NCBI GenBank assembly: GCA_029762595.1
Contig: JARVGJ010000008.1
Location: 1-64,000, forward strand
Origin: Methanolobus sp.
GTDB taxonomy: Archaea > Halobacteriota > Methanosarcinia > Methanosarcinales > Methanosarcinaceae
DNA: 64,000 nucleotides
Direction of reading: 5' to 3'
Shown here: piece by piece, positions 16,897 through 26,618 of the stretch
Numbering within the stretch: the first letter of the stretch is position 1
Layout of the letters: each line of letters opens with the position of its first letter
Position numbers and translations under genes: made by a program
The notes under the pieces: generated by a model
Seen by the model: the letters and a program-made list of their open reading frames with translations, nothing else
Databases searched by the model: none
What the model was told of the DNA's origin: nothing

Positions 16897-17370
16897 TTAG
16901 TCTTCTTCGGGAAGGTCGGAATTTATATTACATATAGTACAATTGGAACTATTTGCGTTTTCTCCCATTGCACTAGCTCCATTGAACTCTGCATCCACAG
17001 AGCGGGTGCCCTCAGCAAGCACTGCAGCAGTTGAAACGGTACTTGCTATCAGGATAGAATCAAAGATCTCTTCCTTAGAGACACCCAGCCTTTTTGCAAC
17101 CCTCACATGGGTCTTAAGACAATGCTCACATCGCAGGGCAGAAGCAACAGCAATACATATTAGCTCCACTGTTTTGGGATCCATACGTTTGAACTCACGC
17201 ATGATACTGTTCTCGTATATCATCCGTGAGATGAATATTTCCGGCATATCCTTCATGAAGTTGATTATGTAAGGAATCTCACCATACCGCTTCTCAACAT
17301 CGGCCAGAATCTCTTCTGCAGCCTCTTCAGGTTCCTTGTCGAGGATCTCTTTTATTTTATTCAGTTCCAT
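16897..17370 (-). CDS. Carboxymuconolactone decarboxylase / AhpD-like protein
   Basis: This 157-residue protein has an intact CMD redox motif CEHCLKTH (C81, C84, H88) in ASALRCEHCLKTHVRVAKRLG, as in AhpD-type alkylhydroperoxidases. A second cysteine pair (NCTICN) lies near the C-terminus. It is the last gene on the minus strand after mmp7, 31 bases away, so it may be read through from the MCR activation operon. A redox role beside these oxygen-sensitive genes is plausible but inferred. Confidence 0.88.
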   Translation of the reverse strand: MELNKIKEILDKEPEEAAEEILADVEKRYGEIPYIINFMKDMPEIFISRMIYENSIMREFKRMDPKTVELICIAVASALRCEHCLKTHVRVAKRLGVSKEEIFDSILIASTVSTAAVLAEGTRSVDAEFNGASAMGENANSSNCTICNINSDLPEED

Positions 17371-17401
17371 AATAACCCCATGGACAGATTTTATCGGTAT
17401 A

Positions 17402-18343
17402 TCATGCCGTGAATCCTACCTCAGATTCCCTTTTGATCTTGACCAATATATAATTTTTCATCTTTGACGGAGTGATTGAAGCCATGTCAGAAAGCCGTAA
17501 TCCTTCGTCGAACTCCAGATTCTCCACTTTCTTGTGGAAGGTATCATAAGGAAGCTTTACACGCAAGCCGTCAAGCTGAAGCGTAACAGGGGCAGGGGAG
17601 AACACATCGAATATCTCCGGTATCTGTTCATGTATCTCTTTCATGACCCTTGCAGGCAATACAGCCAGCTGGTCCTTTGCAATGTCCTCACGCATCTTCT
17701 CCACTACTTCAACGACTTTCTCCAGCAGCACATCAAGAGCATCAAGTTCACCGCTTTTCCTCATGCGATGTGCCACCCTGCCGATACCTCCCACGTAAAG
17801 GTCGGCATTTGCAACATCTTCGGTCTTAAGGTCACGGGGCCCTCCGGCAACTATCTTAGGAATGGTTATCCCTTCGAGTAACTTTGGTTTCTTGTTAATG
17901 ATACAGTCACTGAAGGTACCAAAGGAGAACAATGCAATATCATGTTCATTGATGAGTTTCCTTTCATAATTATCTGAAAGTGAGACCCTTCTGCCCATAC
18001 CCCTTGCCAGACCTATCATATTCGTATTGGCACCACCCCTGCGCATGTATTCAGCCACATCACATGCGGAGTGGGGAAGATGATGCGATGCAAGTGTGGG
18101 TGACACTACAGCGATCTCAGTACCTGTCAGAGGAGCACGGGTGAGTTTACCAAGGAGTTTGGTCCCCAGTTCCTCTATCAGATGAACATCATCCCTGGGT
18201 ATCAGCATGACAAGTGTGACTTCCGTGGCTGCCGGAACCTTCTGTATGAGATAACCTCCAAGATCCTCCAGAAGCTCTGTTATGAGCGTGTGTTTGTGGA
18301 TTCCACCTTCATATATATATGGCTCCAATATCGCAGACATCAT
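17402..18343 (-). CDS. mmp7: Methanogenesis marker protein 7 (MCR activation complex)
   Basis: The 313-residue protein matches the methanogen-specific marker 7 family: YIYEGGIHKH near the start, ASHHLPHSACDVAEYMRRGG, and FGTFSDCIINKKPKLL. In Methanococcus, Mmp7 co-purifies with Mmp17, Mmp3, McrC and component A2 as the ATP-dependent MCR activating complex. Its ATG overlaps the stop of mmp17 by 4 bases. It is the last marker gene in this operon. Confidence 0.92.
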   Translation of the reverse strand: MMSAILEPYIYEGGIHKHTLITELLEDLGGYLIQKVPAATEVTLVMLIPRDDVHLIEELGTKLLGKLTRAPLTGTEIAVVSPTLASHHLPHSACDVAEYMRRGGANTNMIGLARGMGRRVSLSDNYERKLINEHDIALFSFGTFSDCIINKKPKLLEGITIPKIVAGGPRDLKTEDVANADLYVGGIGRVAHRMRKSGELDALDVLLEKVVEVVEKMREDIAKDQLAVLPARVMKEIHEQIPEIFDVFSPAPVTLQLDGLRVKLPYDTFHKKVENLEFDEGLRLSDMASITPSKMKNYILVKIKRESEVGFTA

Positions 18344-18936
18344 TCACCCTCCATAAGTTCTGCTGCAATCTGATTTGCCTCCTGTATCCACTCAGGTTTC
18401 AGAGGATCCTCACTTGCCGCGAATACGAACAGATTGTCATTCATTGAATGATAACGTACCCTGAAACCTTCCGGAGTGGCCCTTATAGCCATTTCCACCA
18501 GCCTTGACAGAAGTGTGCTGCGGGGATCTGCAACGACCATATCATTAAGGAATGAGACCTCAGAGTCTATATCTTCTGCTATTATTTTCAGCGTATTCCT
18601 TTCAGGCTGGAGTACTTTCATACGCCCATATCTGGCCCATAGTTTCTCTATCAGCTCAGGAAAGTATTTTTCCTGACCAATGGATATAGTCAGCTCTTTT
18701 TTCATCTGATTGGAAACCTCAACGCTTGCCATATCAGACAATTTCATCTTTGGCTGTCCACCCCTTAAGATCACAGCCATCTGGAAAAGGGAGTCTTCGG
18801 GCCTTACCACAACCTTTATCCTCCCTATAGCACCGCCAAGCACCAGTTCAGTAATGATATCAGCGACTATGCTTTTGTATACATCACCTTCTTCCTTTAC
18901 AGGGGACTCTACAATGAAGGTCTCAAGAGCTTCCAT
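18340..18936 (-). CDS. mmp17: Methanogenesis marker protein 17 (MCR activation complex)
   Basis: The 198-residue product fits the marker 17 family: MEALETFIVESPVKEEGDVY at the start, VRPEDSLFQMAVILRG, and IAEDIDSEVSFLNDMVVAD. It is a component of the MCR activating complex with Mmp7 and Mmp3. It overlaps mmp7 downstream and lies 5 bases after mmp15, so translation is tightly coupled. Confidence 0.9.
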   Translation of the reverse strand: MEALETFIVESPVKEEGDVYKSIVADIITELVLGGAIGRIKVVVRPEDSLFQMAVILRGGQPKMKLSDMASVEVSNQMKKELTISIGQEKYFPELIEKLWARYGRMKVLQPERNTLKIIAEDIDSEVSFLNDMVVADPRSTLLSRLVEMAIRATPEGFRVRYHSMNDNLFVFAASEDPLKPEWIQEANQIAAELMEGE

Positions 18937-18941
18937 AAGAA

Positions 18942-20183
18942 TTACTCCTCCAGATATCCCGATGCCAGCAAAGCACTTCCCACAGCACCTATCAGGTGGG
19001 AATTGGGAGGAACGAGTACATCTATCTTAAGCAACTGTCCAAGGGCCTTTGGAACGCCTTCTATAAGCGAAGAACCACCCACAAGGATCAATGGTTCCTT
19101 CACATCGACTTCCTGCAATTGCTGCTCAAATATCTGTTCCACAACACTGTGGCATGCTGCAGCAGCAACATCCTCAGGTGTCGAACCCTTGGCGAGGGAA
19201 TTGACAAGTGACTGGATCCCAAAGACGATACAATAACTGTTCATATCGATATTTTCCTGCATACCCTTCACAGCAAGGGCACCCAGTTCGGTGATATCCA
19301 CACCAAGCCTTTTTGCAGTCATATCAAGGAAACGTCCGGAAGCACCTGCACATATACCACCCATTGTGAACATTCCGGGAATGCCATCCTCTACGGATAT
19401 GGCCTTGTTATCCATTCCACCGATGTCTATCACCGTTGCAGAACCTTTCTGCTTACCTGCAAGATAAACTGCACCTTTTGAATTGACAGTGATCTCTTCC
19501 TGGATGAGTTTGGCATTGAAATGTTCTCCCACAAGGAAACGACCGTAACCCGTAGTGCCGATGGCCTGGATGGCCTCCTGTTTAACACCTGCCTCTTCCA
19601 ATGCAATATTGAATGCCTCGGTCGCACTGTCGATCACCTTGATAGTAGGGACCCATCCGGAGCCTATTATCTTATTATCCTTCATTATGACGGCTTTAGT
19701 GGTAGTGGAACCGGAGTCGATACCCGCTGTAAGTCCCCTTTGGTTCTCCCTTGCCAGAAGGTGCTTGCGCCTTGCAATGGTGGTAAGGGCTTCCATACGC
19801 GTCAGCAGGGTAGCGGCAGTTGTGCGCTCGGTGAAAGAATAACTGATTACAGGGAGATCTGAGTATCTGTTGATGTAGCGGCGAACCTCGTTCCTGACTA
19901 TGGCTGCCTCTGCACACCTGAAACATGAAGTGATGAACACACCATCAACATCCGAGATACCTTCAACAACTGCCCTTGCCCTTGCCATCATAAGACGAAG
20001 ATCCGGGCTTGCAGCCTCTATACCAAAATCCTTGCCGATAGTATCAAGGACATTGATATCTATTTCAGGATAAATGAGCCTTGCATTCACACTGGCTGCT
20101 ACTGAATCAAGTTCTCCCTGAACACCTGCATATTCGGATCCGCAGGACACCAGTGCCACCTTAACCTGAGCTTCATCTTTCAT
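18942..20183 (-). CDS. mmp15: Methanogenesis marker protein 15 (BadF/HgdC-type ATPase)
   Basis: The 413-residue protein carries an ASKHA ATPase fold of the BadF/BadG/HgdC activator type: [16 protein letters not shown] (phosphate 1), [18 protein letters not shown] (phosphate 2), [17 protein letters not shown] and [13 protein letters not shown]. Related activators drive ATP-dependent single-electron transfer through a [4Fe-4S] cluster; here a CAG motif cysteine is kept. It probably supports low-potential reduction for MCR assembly or F430 loading, which is inference. Its ATG overlaps the mmp5 stop. Confidence 0.92.
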   Translation of the reverse strand: MKDEAQVKVALVSCGSEYAGVQGELDSVAASVNARLIYPEIDINVLDTIGKDFGIEAASPDLRLMMARARAVVEGISDVDGVFITSCFRCAEAAIVRNEVRRYINRYSDLPVISYSFTERTTAATLLTRMEALTTIARRKHLLARENQRGLTAGIDSGSTTTKAVIMKDNKIIGSGWVPTIKVIDSATEAFNIALEEAGVKQEAIQAIGTTGYGRFLVGEHFNAKLIQEEITVNSKGAVYLAGKQKGSATVIDIGGMDNKAISVEDGIPGMFTMGGICAGASGRFLDMTAKRLGVDITELGALAVKGMQENIDMNSYCIVFGIQSLVNSLAKGSTPEDVAAAACHSVVEQIFEQQLQEVDVKEPLILVGGSSLIEGVPKALGQLLKIDVLVPPNSHLIGAVGSALLASGYLEE

Positions 20184-20638
20184 TCTGTTGCCTCCTCCAT
20201 CTGTGGCAATGACTTTAAGAATTCAGCGATCCTGTACACGAATTCCTGGCCGTCGTCGTCATTTTTGGGAAAATCCAGCTCAAGGATTGGCATATCACGG
20301 CTCCTTATGAGATATTTGGTCAGTTCATTGGTACGGGCACATCCCATACAACCAAATGCCATTGGGGACTCAGCAACAATGATACCTGCCTCCGCCTGCT
20401 CTATCATGGGACCTACTATGGCCATCCTGCCCCTGATACCTGCCGGTACTTCAACAGCTGCATATTTCAAACCAAGTTTGGGCTCTTCTGCAGTGATGTT
20501 CAGGGGAGGAGAATCCACACCGACTGTGGATACTTTTTCCTTGATCTTTTCCATCATTGCAAGGGGCGTGTGGCCGAACCTCTGGACCAGGTCAGAAAGG
20601 ATCAGGCTGTTTATAGGGTATATGATAATTTTTGCCAT
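20180..20638 (-). CDS. mmp5: Methanogenesis marker protein 5
   Basis: The 152-residue product begins [20 protein letters not shown], characteristic of marker 5, and keeps [16 protein letters not shown] with a C-x2-C pair. It is universal in methanogens and its biochemical role is not known. It lies between mmp6 (9-base gap) and mmp15 (4-base overlap). Confidence 0.9.
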   Translation of the reverse strand: MAKIIIYPINSLILSDLVQRFGHTPLAMMEKIKEKVSTVGVDSPPLNITAEEPKLGLKYAAVEVPAGIRGRMAIVGPMIEQAEAGIIVAESPMAFGCMGCARTNELTKYLIRSRDMPILELDFPKNDDDGQEFVYRIAEFLKSLPQMEEATE

Positions 20639-20647
20639 TGTATTGCC

Positions 20648-21088
20648 TCATAAGTTGGATTCTATTATGTCCTGAAGGTCTTTTATTTCAAACCTTTTCT
20701 TATGTTCGGTCTCCCTGAGAGGGACATCCCTGTCATATTTATCCAGTGCTTTTCCTATCATTGGCAGCATCATTGACTCTTCCTTGAGGAAATAGAAACC
20801 TGGTCTTGCACCCCCTCCCCGGGATGCACGGCAACGTCTCTCATCCCCCGGGGGAAAGCCTCTCTCTTTAACGAATATATGATTCTTATCAAGGTCTACA
20901 ACCTCTTTGACCACTCTGTCCACAGCATCCCTGGGGCCTGTGACCATGGTACCAAAACATGTTTCCTTTATGACAATCTCTGTATTTGATTCGTATATCT
21001 TCATTGCAGCATCTATTGGCAGTACACTATCTGAGCTTGTAACAACAAGCTTTGTTATGACATCTTCATTTCCTTCAGCCATCCTCAT
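20648..21088 (-). CDS. mmp6: Methanogenesis marker protein 6
   Basis: The 146-residue protein has the family hallmarks IKETCFGTMVTG, HIFVKERGFPPGDERRCRA and RGGGARPGFYFL. The role is unknown; it is found in essentially all MCR-containing archaea. Its ATG at 21088 overlaps the end of mmp3, and an in-frame ATG at 21082 is an alternative. Confidence 0.9.
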   Translation of the reverse strand: MRMAEGNEDVITKLVVTSSDSVLPIDAAMKIYESNTEIVIKETCFGTMVTGPRDAVDRVVKEVVDLDKNHIFVKERGFPPGDERRCRASRGGGARPGFYFLKEESMMLPMIGKALDKYDRDVPLRETEHKKRFEIKDLQDIIESNL

Positions 21089-22620
21089 TCCTCCTTGCTG
21101 CGCTCTATGATATACATGAACTCACCGTCCCTGAAATGTGCGAGTTTGTCAATATCTAGTATCCTTCCAACTATGTTAGTGCTGGCAAAACGCTCTCCTG
21201 TTGGCCCGAAAAGGTCATCATCCGATGTCTTGACACCTATCATGCCGGTTCTTTTTGCAGCCTGGTTTGTAATGCCGATCTCCCCTGCAATTGTCTTTTC
21301 TGGAGTGTTCTCCGGGAAGATCTCCTTATAGGACTCTGCCGGCTTCTCTGCTTTGAATATATGGGTATTCTCATATGTCATCATAACTGGAAGCACGCCG
21401 ACAGGATTGTATTGCAGACCCACAGCATGCCTGAAGAAATCGAGGGTCTTTGGAGCAATATCATCATAAAGCTCCACAGTCACAAGTTTATCAGGGTCCA
21501 CCCCCTGCACGCTTACCTTTCCTTCCATCATGATTTCGATTGTCGTTGCAGGGAACTGTTTGACTATGAATCCATTGTCATCAACATATCCCTCCCTTGA
21601 TAGCCCTATACCAAGGGCCTGCATCTCATCCTCAGCATCAGCATTGGTCTTGCCAAGCAGCATTATTGGATCAGGAATGGATTCAACCATTATTTTCTGA
21701 CCACTTTTTGCCATCCTTGCAAGTTCTATACCCTTAACCACGTGACCTATTAACGAATGCATGATAGATGAGGTGCGGTCGTTTGTGGAAATGTAGAGCT
21801 TCCCTGCACCATATCCCACGGTCCTCACAAAGACAGAACCTGTTGAGCGTGATTCGAAATTCTCATAAGTGACCATTTCCCCCTGGAAACGATGGTCGGA
21901 TATGAAGGATGATGATACAAAATCAATATGAAAGGTACCATCGCGGGTAACAGCAAAGAAGAACTCTGCTCCTTGGGGGGCCTGAGAGTCAATTTCAATC
22001 TCAACATAAGTGAAGATCTTAGACCCATTCTCCAGTTTAAAGGAAAGGTCCGTTGTAGAGATATGTTCACCGGCCTTCTCCCATTCAATGACAGGCTCTG
22101 CCGAGATGATCCTGTCGCCTCTTACAAGATCGGGAAGAACGTGTTTTCCACTTATGACCCTGGCAAATATACCTTCATCAGGCGCGCCATACTCTGCTGT
22201 ATGCCTGGTCTTGCTTATTATAAGATGAGTGTTTGCAGCATCCCCACCACCTGCACCGAAAAGGAGAGTGAACACATCCATATCGCAGGTCCCCCGGACC
22301 GGTACCATGTCCGTGCTAAAAGGACCAAAGGCCAGGGCATCTTTGCTTGCCCATCTAACAGGCAGGTCGATCAGGTCCTTAAAAATAGAGATCCATCGTT
22401 TTGAAGAAGGAGAGGATTCGTCAAGCAGTTCGATCCTGAACTCACCTTTGGACGTCTTTACAAGATATTCCACCGATGCCTGTGACCTGAGATCCTCTTT
22501 CTCTACCAGTATACCGACCGCTGTTCCTTTCCTGTAAGGTGCGTTTGACACCTTAATGGCATCCTCGAGGGTCGAACTTTCCGGTAATCTCAGTTCCTGT
22601 CCGTTGATCTCTATCTTTAT
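21085..22620 (-). CDS. mmp3: Methanogenesis marker protein 3 (peptidyl-prolyl isomerase-like; MCR activation complex)
   Basis: The family is clear: a ubiquitin-like N-terminal fold, a long marker 3 core and a cyclophilin-like C-terminus (VELYDDIAPKTLDFFRHAVG). Mmp3 is part of the MCR activating complex. The start is a problem. The first standard in-frame start is a GTG at 22551, but upstream codons still read as the expected N-terminus (KIEINGQELRLPESSTLEDA). Either an ATA at 22620 initiates (511 residues), or the ATG at 22628, which follows GGAGGAG at good spacing, has been put out of frame by one missing A. I give the ATA-based coordinates as the minimal complete domain. Confidence 0.88.
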   Translation of the reverse strand: MKIEINGQELRLPESSTLEDAIKVSNAPYRKGTAVGILVEKEDLRSQASVEYLVKTSKGEFRIELLDESSPSSKRWISIFKDLIDLPVRWASKDALAFGPFSTDMVPVRGTCDMDVFTLLFGAGGGDAANTHLIISKTRHTAEYGAPDEGIFARVISGKHVLPDLVRGDRIISAEPVIEWEKAGEHISTTDLSFKLENGSKIFTYVEIEIDSQAPQGAEFFFAVTRDGTFHIDFVSSSFISDHRFQGEMVTYENFESRSTGSVFVRTVGYGAGKLYISTNDRTSSIMHSLIGHVVKGIELARMAKSGQKIMVESIPDPIMLLGKTNADAEDEMQALGIGLSREGYVDDNGFIVKQFPATTIEIMMEGKVSVQGVDPDKLVTVELYDDIAPKTLDFFRHAVGLQYNPVGVLPVMMTYENTHIFKAEKPAESYKEIFPENTPEKTIAGEIGITNQAAKRTGMIGVKTSDDDLFGPTGERFASTNIVGRILDIDKLAHFRDGEFMYIIERSKEE

Positions 22621-22662
22621 TTCGCCATTCGTGCCAAACTCCTCCGTAATCTTCTCAAACTG

Positions 22663-24279
22663 TCATGTTTCTGCTGCCGCCTCAATACGTTCTTCTTCGG
22701 TAAGTTCAGACAGGACGGCAGCAGGCTCTCCTACACCGACGATCTTACCATTTCTCATAAGAGCTACGCGGTCACATATCTCTTCCAGGAAGTCCATATC
22801 ATGTGACACTATGACAAATGTGTCGCCCATCTTTTCCCTTGCTTCCAGAATTGACCTTGTGACCTCTTTCTTTGTGAAGGGATCCATGGTCCCGGTTGGC
22901 TCATCCATAATAACGATGTTAGGTTCCTTCATCAGTATCTGGGCCAGTGCAACCCTGTGCCTTTCTCCTTCACTAATCTCATCTGACATCTTCGATAATA
23001 TAGATTTTGCCTTCTCCTCTGTAAACCCGGTAGCTGTCAGAGTGTTGATGGCCTTCCTGACAGCAAGTTCATAAGGAAGGTCGATACCTATTGACTCGGT
23101 AAGGTTGTCAATTATGTTCCTGTGGGTGTAAAGTGCGTACTCCTGATGCAATATGCCCATGTACTTCACAGCACGTCCCCTGCATTCAGGCCCCGGCTTC
23201 TTCATATCTATCCATTCATCACCAACACGCACCTGCACCTCTCCGCTTGTAGGCTGCACTATACCCATAAGGACCTCTGAAGTAGTGGTCTTTCCGGCAC
23301 CGCTGGTACCTGCAAGACCGAATATCTCACCCTCCTTCACATCAAAAGACACATCGTTAACAGCGTAAACAACACCCCTGCTAACAGATATGTACTTCTT
23401 GACAAGGTTATCCACCTTGATGAGCGGGTCGCCAACAGCAACATCAGAGTTCTTTTCAACAGCACAGGCAAATTTCATGAACTCTTCAGCAACCTCTGAA
23501 GGAGAACCCTCCTTTACAATTGATCCCTCCTCCAGAATAATCGCCTTATCAGCCAGGCTCTCAACAACCTCAGGCCAGTGAGAAGTAATGAGCATGGTCA
23601 TATTGTAATCTTTTACAGCCTTTTCGATAACATCGTGGACAACTGCAGCAGTCCTTGGATCAAGTGTACCGGTTGGCTCATCAGCGATAAGAAGCATAGG
23701 GTTCTTTACAAGCTGACGGGCAAGTACGACCCTCTGTTTCTCACCACCACTAAGATCACGGGCTACGTGCATCATACGGTGTGAAAGCTCCACTTTTTCC
23801 AGAAGCTCAACAGCACGTGAAAGGGCTTTTTCACTGTCGACACCAATCTCAGTCAATGAATTAACAACGTTGCTTATCACCCTGTCATCACCATAAAGAG
23901 CAAAGGTACGCTGAAGCATGATAGCAATCCTTTTGGTGATCTCACGTCTTGAAGGATCATGGAGCGGGAGCTTAATGAAATCTGCTTCAAAAGGTTGAAG
24001 GACATCCTTTTCACAGGAGGGACATTGATTCCCCACCTTGCCTGGTGGCTCCACATATCCGCATTTGTCGCATCTTGCAAGGTGGTATATTACTTCCCCA
24101 CTGATACCTTCATACTCTTCAACACCACGCAGGACGTGCATCAGCACCGTTTTACCCGAACCGCTCCTTCCAAGAATACCAAGGACTTCTCCTTCGTTAA
24201 TGGTAAGGTTTATATCTTTGAGAACTTTGACACCATCAAACTCAAGTGCCAGGTTTTTAACTTCAATGAATAATGCCAT
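22663..24279 (-). CDS. atwA: Methyl-coenzyme M reductase activation component A2 (twin ABC ATPase)
   Basis: The ATG at 24279 (MALFIEVKNLALEFDG) with GGAGG just upstream is preferred to the longer frame from 24336, giving 538 residues. Two ABC ATPase halves are present: Walker A GRSGSGKT with signature LSGGEKQR, and Walker A GTSGAGKTT with signature ISEGERHR. A zinc-ribbon-like insert in the first half has CDKCGY and CPSCEKD, as in component A2. It hydrolyses ATP during reductive activation of MCR nickel. It is the first gene of the seven-gene operon reaching mmp7. Confidence 0.95.
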   Translation of the reverse strand: MALFIEVKNLALEFDGVKVLKDINLTINEGEVLGILGRSGSGKTVLMHVLRGVEEYEGISGEVIYHLARCDKCGYVEPPGKVGNQCPSCEKDVLQPFEADFIKLPLHDPSRREITKRIAIMLQRTFALYGDDRVISNVVNSLTEIGVDSEKALSRAVELLEKVELSHRMMHVARDLSGGEKQRVVLARQLVKNPMLLIADEPTGTLDPRTAAVVHDVIEKAVKDYNMTMLITSHWPEVVESLADKAIILEEGSIVKEGSPSEVAEEFMKFACAVEKNSDVAVGDPLIKVDNLVKKYISVSRGVVYAVNDVSFDVKEGEIFGLAGTSGAGKTTTSEVLMGIVQPTSGEVQVRVGDEWIDMKKPGPECRGRAVKYMGILHQEYALYTHRNIIDNLTESIGIDLPYELAVRKAINTLTATGFTEEKAKSILSKMSDEISEGERHRVALAQILMKEPNIVIMDEPTGTMDPFTKKEVTRSILEAREKMGDTFVIVSHDMDFLEEICDRVALMRNGKIVGVGEPAAVLSELTEEERIEAAAET

Positions 24280-24536
24280 TTCATTTCCTCCCTCCAGGGT
24301 GCATATGACTTCTGCCTCACCAATAATGATATGCATATCTACTCAAATTACTTAATGGTTTTGTAGAATACATACAAAACTAGCTTGTTTGAACCCATGC
24401 AGACCTGATAACAAGTTCATAGCCATCTTTTTTAAGAATTACTTTTGGATTATTGAACGAACTACATAAAATTAACGCATACGTTTCGCGCCGTTAACTT
24501 TCACGAGTGTCTATTGATATCGATTTCGTTAGATAG
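24280..24536. promoter_or_regulatory. Leader region of the MCR activation operon
   Basis: This AT-rich stretch lies between the HAD gene and atwA on the minus strand. It contains an inverted repeat TTAACG/CGTTAA (about 24475-24499) around a GC-rich core (TTTCGCGC). No TATA element can be singled out with confidence. Confidence 0.3.
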
Positions 24537-25343
24537 CTATGTCGTTACTTTTTTTACGATGTCCACCACATCGAAAATATCAACTATGACTATATCAGCT
24601 GCCTCCAGAAGGACAGGTGGCCTCATGTCACCCTGCTGGGATGTTAAAATTCCCACGTCTGCTGCCCTTAATGCAAGTATATCGTTCATGCCATCCCCCA
24701 CCATGAAAACAATGTTATAGTTCTCCTTAAGACCATTGACTATACACTCTTTATCATGTGTTGTGGCAACCGGGAAAACGGAACTCATAGGAATATCCAG
24801 GGATAAAGCAAGCCCTTTGAGGTTTATGGCATCATCACCCGAGGCAATGTAAATATCAACACCCATCTCCCTGAGAGAAACTATAGCTTCGTATGTTTTG
24901 GAATACATCTGCCCGCCAGTGCTCAGAACATATGGGACCTTATTCTCCCGGGAATCCACGATCAGGCCTGCTGCAATGTAAAAGATATGAGGACAGCGTT
25001 TTATTACAAGTGATCGCACATCATAAATATCCTTTAAGCTTACCGGATCATGCCTGATCACCCTGTAAACCTCATCCAGAGGAAAAGGACTGCTTGAACA
25101 GCTGATTGCAACATCGATATCATACTTCTCAATGAATTCGTACAAAACCATATCCTGTTCACATGATCTGAGTTCCTCAAAACGGGTACGCAAAACTACA
25201 AGGGCCCTGTTGGCCTTTTCTGCCACAAGGAGTGTGCTTTGTATATCTTCAAGGATATGGCCCGTGCTCATTTCCTTTGCAACACGATACATGTGTAAGA
25301 GCGTACCTGCACTGTCAAAGACCACAGCAACACGTTTTTCCAT
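24537..25343 (-). CDS. HAD-superfamily hydrolase related to the P-type ATPase phosphorylation domain
   Basis: The 268-residue protein shows HAD motif I as VVFDSAGTLLHM (D-x-A-x-T), motif II in DIYIASGDD and motif IV as VFMVGDGMNDILALRAADVG, as in soluble P-type-ATPase-like phosphatases of methanogens. The nucleophile Asp is at residue 9. The substrate is unknown. It sits upstream of atwA on the same strand with a 257-base gap, so it is a separate transcription unit or the first gene of a long one. Confidence 0.85.
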   Translation of the reverse strand: MEKRVAVVFDSAGTLLHMYRVAKEMSTGHILEDIQSTLLVAEKANRALVVLRTRFEELRSCEQDMVLYEFIEKYDIDVAISCSSSPFPLDEVYRVIRHDPVSLKDIYDVRSLVIKRCPHIFYIAAGLIVDSRENKVPYVLSTGGQMYSKTYEAIVSLREMGVDIYIASGDDAINLKGLALSLDIPMSSVFPVATTHDKECIVNGLKENYNIVFMVGDGMNDILALRAADVGILTSQQGDMRPPVLLEAADIVIVDIFDVVDIVKKVTT

Positions 25344-25464
25344 ATATCCTGATTGTATTTATCAAATATAGGCTTGGCTATACAATACCATTTGCCTGTT
25401 ATAATTGGCCTGTCATATATGCCAAATGAATATAACTTAGCAGACTAATCTCATATCAGTAAAT

Positions 25465-26184
25465 ATGGCTATGGCAAAAATGAACTGGGTGATAATTGCC
25501 CTTATAATCCTTATTGCAAGCGGGATGGCCTTTGAAAATCTCAGGCATGCGGACAATGGAGAACTTATCATGTACCCACAACCCTGGGACCACATGCCTA
25601 TCACTGTTCATATCGATGACAACAACGTACCTGATAGTTATAGTCCCAGTTACAGGAAGAGTGTTGAAAATGCCCTTGAATACTGGGAAAGGGGGGGAAA
25701 CGGGCAATTGGGGTACCAGCCTGAGTTTTTAATAGTCGAAACTGATAATGCTGACATACTGGTAATGTGGGTCAGGAACCTGGAACAGGACGCAGGGGTA
25801 GAGGATGGTGTTGCAGGATTTGCCAGGCCTTATGTGGTGAACGGGCGCTTTGAGCGTGTTGACATCGTATTGGAGACCGGTAATTTCAGGGGATATTCAT
25901 GGGCACAGTATGGAGACAAGACAATGCAGGATATTGCTGCACATGAGATAGGACATGCACTGGGACTTGGCCATAGTAATGACAGAAATGATATCATGTA
26001 CCCCACCTATGACAGCAGGGAGGACATAAACCCGCTACTGCTTAAATCAACATGGCCTTTGATTGTTCTTCTGATAGTATCTGCATTGGTCCTGATAGCA
26101 TACTACGGCACAGGATGGCTCCATTACAAAAGAAAGAGAAAGGATCTTGAAAACGGGGTTTTCGATAATGAGGAAAAAGAGTGA
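25465..26184 (+). CDS. Membrane-anchored matrixin-like metalloprotease
   Basis: The 239-residue product has an N-terminal membrane helix (about 8-24) and the metzincin zinc motif HEIGHALGLGH (160-170). The Met-turn DIMYP is at 176-180, and a second membrane helix follows (196-215) with a basic tail. The catalytic domain would face outside the cell. A calcium/structural zinc loop may lie in the 110-145 region. It overlaps the next gene by 17 bases, so the two are translated together. Confidence 0.9.
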   Translation: MAMAKMNWVIIALIILIASGMAFENLRHADNGELIMYPQPWDHMPITVHIDDNNVPDSYSPSYRKSVENALEYWERGGNGQLGYQPEFLIVETDNADILVMWVRNLEQDAGVEDGVAGFARPYVVNGRFERVDIVLETGNFRGYSWAQYGDKTMQDIAAHEIGHALGLGHSNDRNDIMYPTYDSREDINPLLLKSTWPLIVLLIVSALVLIAYYGTGWLHYKRKRKDLENGVFDNEEKE

Positions 26185-26545
26185 TGAGACCATCTTCAGG
26201 GACATATTAAGATACCTTGCAGGTGAAATGGTCGATTTTTCATATTATGAACCGGACCTCTTGGGACTTACGGATTTCCAGCGTCTTGTACTTGAAGAGG
26301 TCAGAAAGATACCGTACGGACAAACGCTGACCTACGGTGAAATTGCATGCCGCATTGGTTGCAAGGGATCTTCAAGGGCCGTTGGGAGTGCACTTGCAAG
26401 GAACCCATATCCCATCATCATACCCTGCCACAGGGTGGTTTCTTCATCGGGCCCAGGTGGATTTTGCGGGGAAACACACGGTGAGAAGGTAGAGCTTAAA
26501 AGAAAGATGCTGGAAATGGAAGCCATGCATAAGATAAAAAAGTGA
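26168..26545 (+). CDS. ogt: Methylated-DNA--protein-cysteine methyltransferase
   Basis: The protein is 125 residues from the ATG at 26168; a TTG at 26147 would add 7. The acceptor motif IPCHRVV has the reactive cysteine at 87, with the helix-turn-helix stretch YGQTLTYGEIACRIG and SSRAVGSALARNP before it. It removes O6-alkyl groups from guanine in a suicide reaction. The Ada/Ogt N-terminal ribonuclease-like domain is reduced to about 30 residues, as in many archaeal members. Confidence 0.93.
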   Translation: MRKKSDETIFRDILRYLAGEMVDFSYYEPDLLGLTDFQRLVLEEVRKIPYGQTLTYGEIACRIGCKGSSRAVGSALARNPYPIIIPCHRVVSSSGPGGFCGETHGEKVELKRKMLEMEAMHKIKK

Positions 26546-26618
26546 TATGTCATTGCAGCGATATTTAAAGATACATAAGCAACAATGAATGCTGCCATGA
26601 TACAGAGAGGTTTAAGAC

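Noticed and set aside
22556-23074. Plus-strand Ser-rich frame opposite atwA
   Set aside because: Mirror of the second ABC domain of atwA, which has clear Walker and signature motifs on the minus strand.
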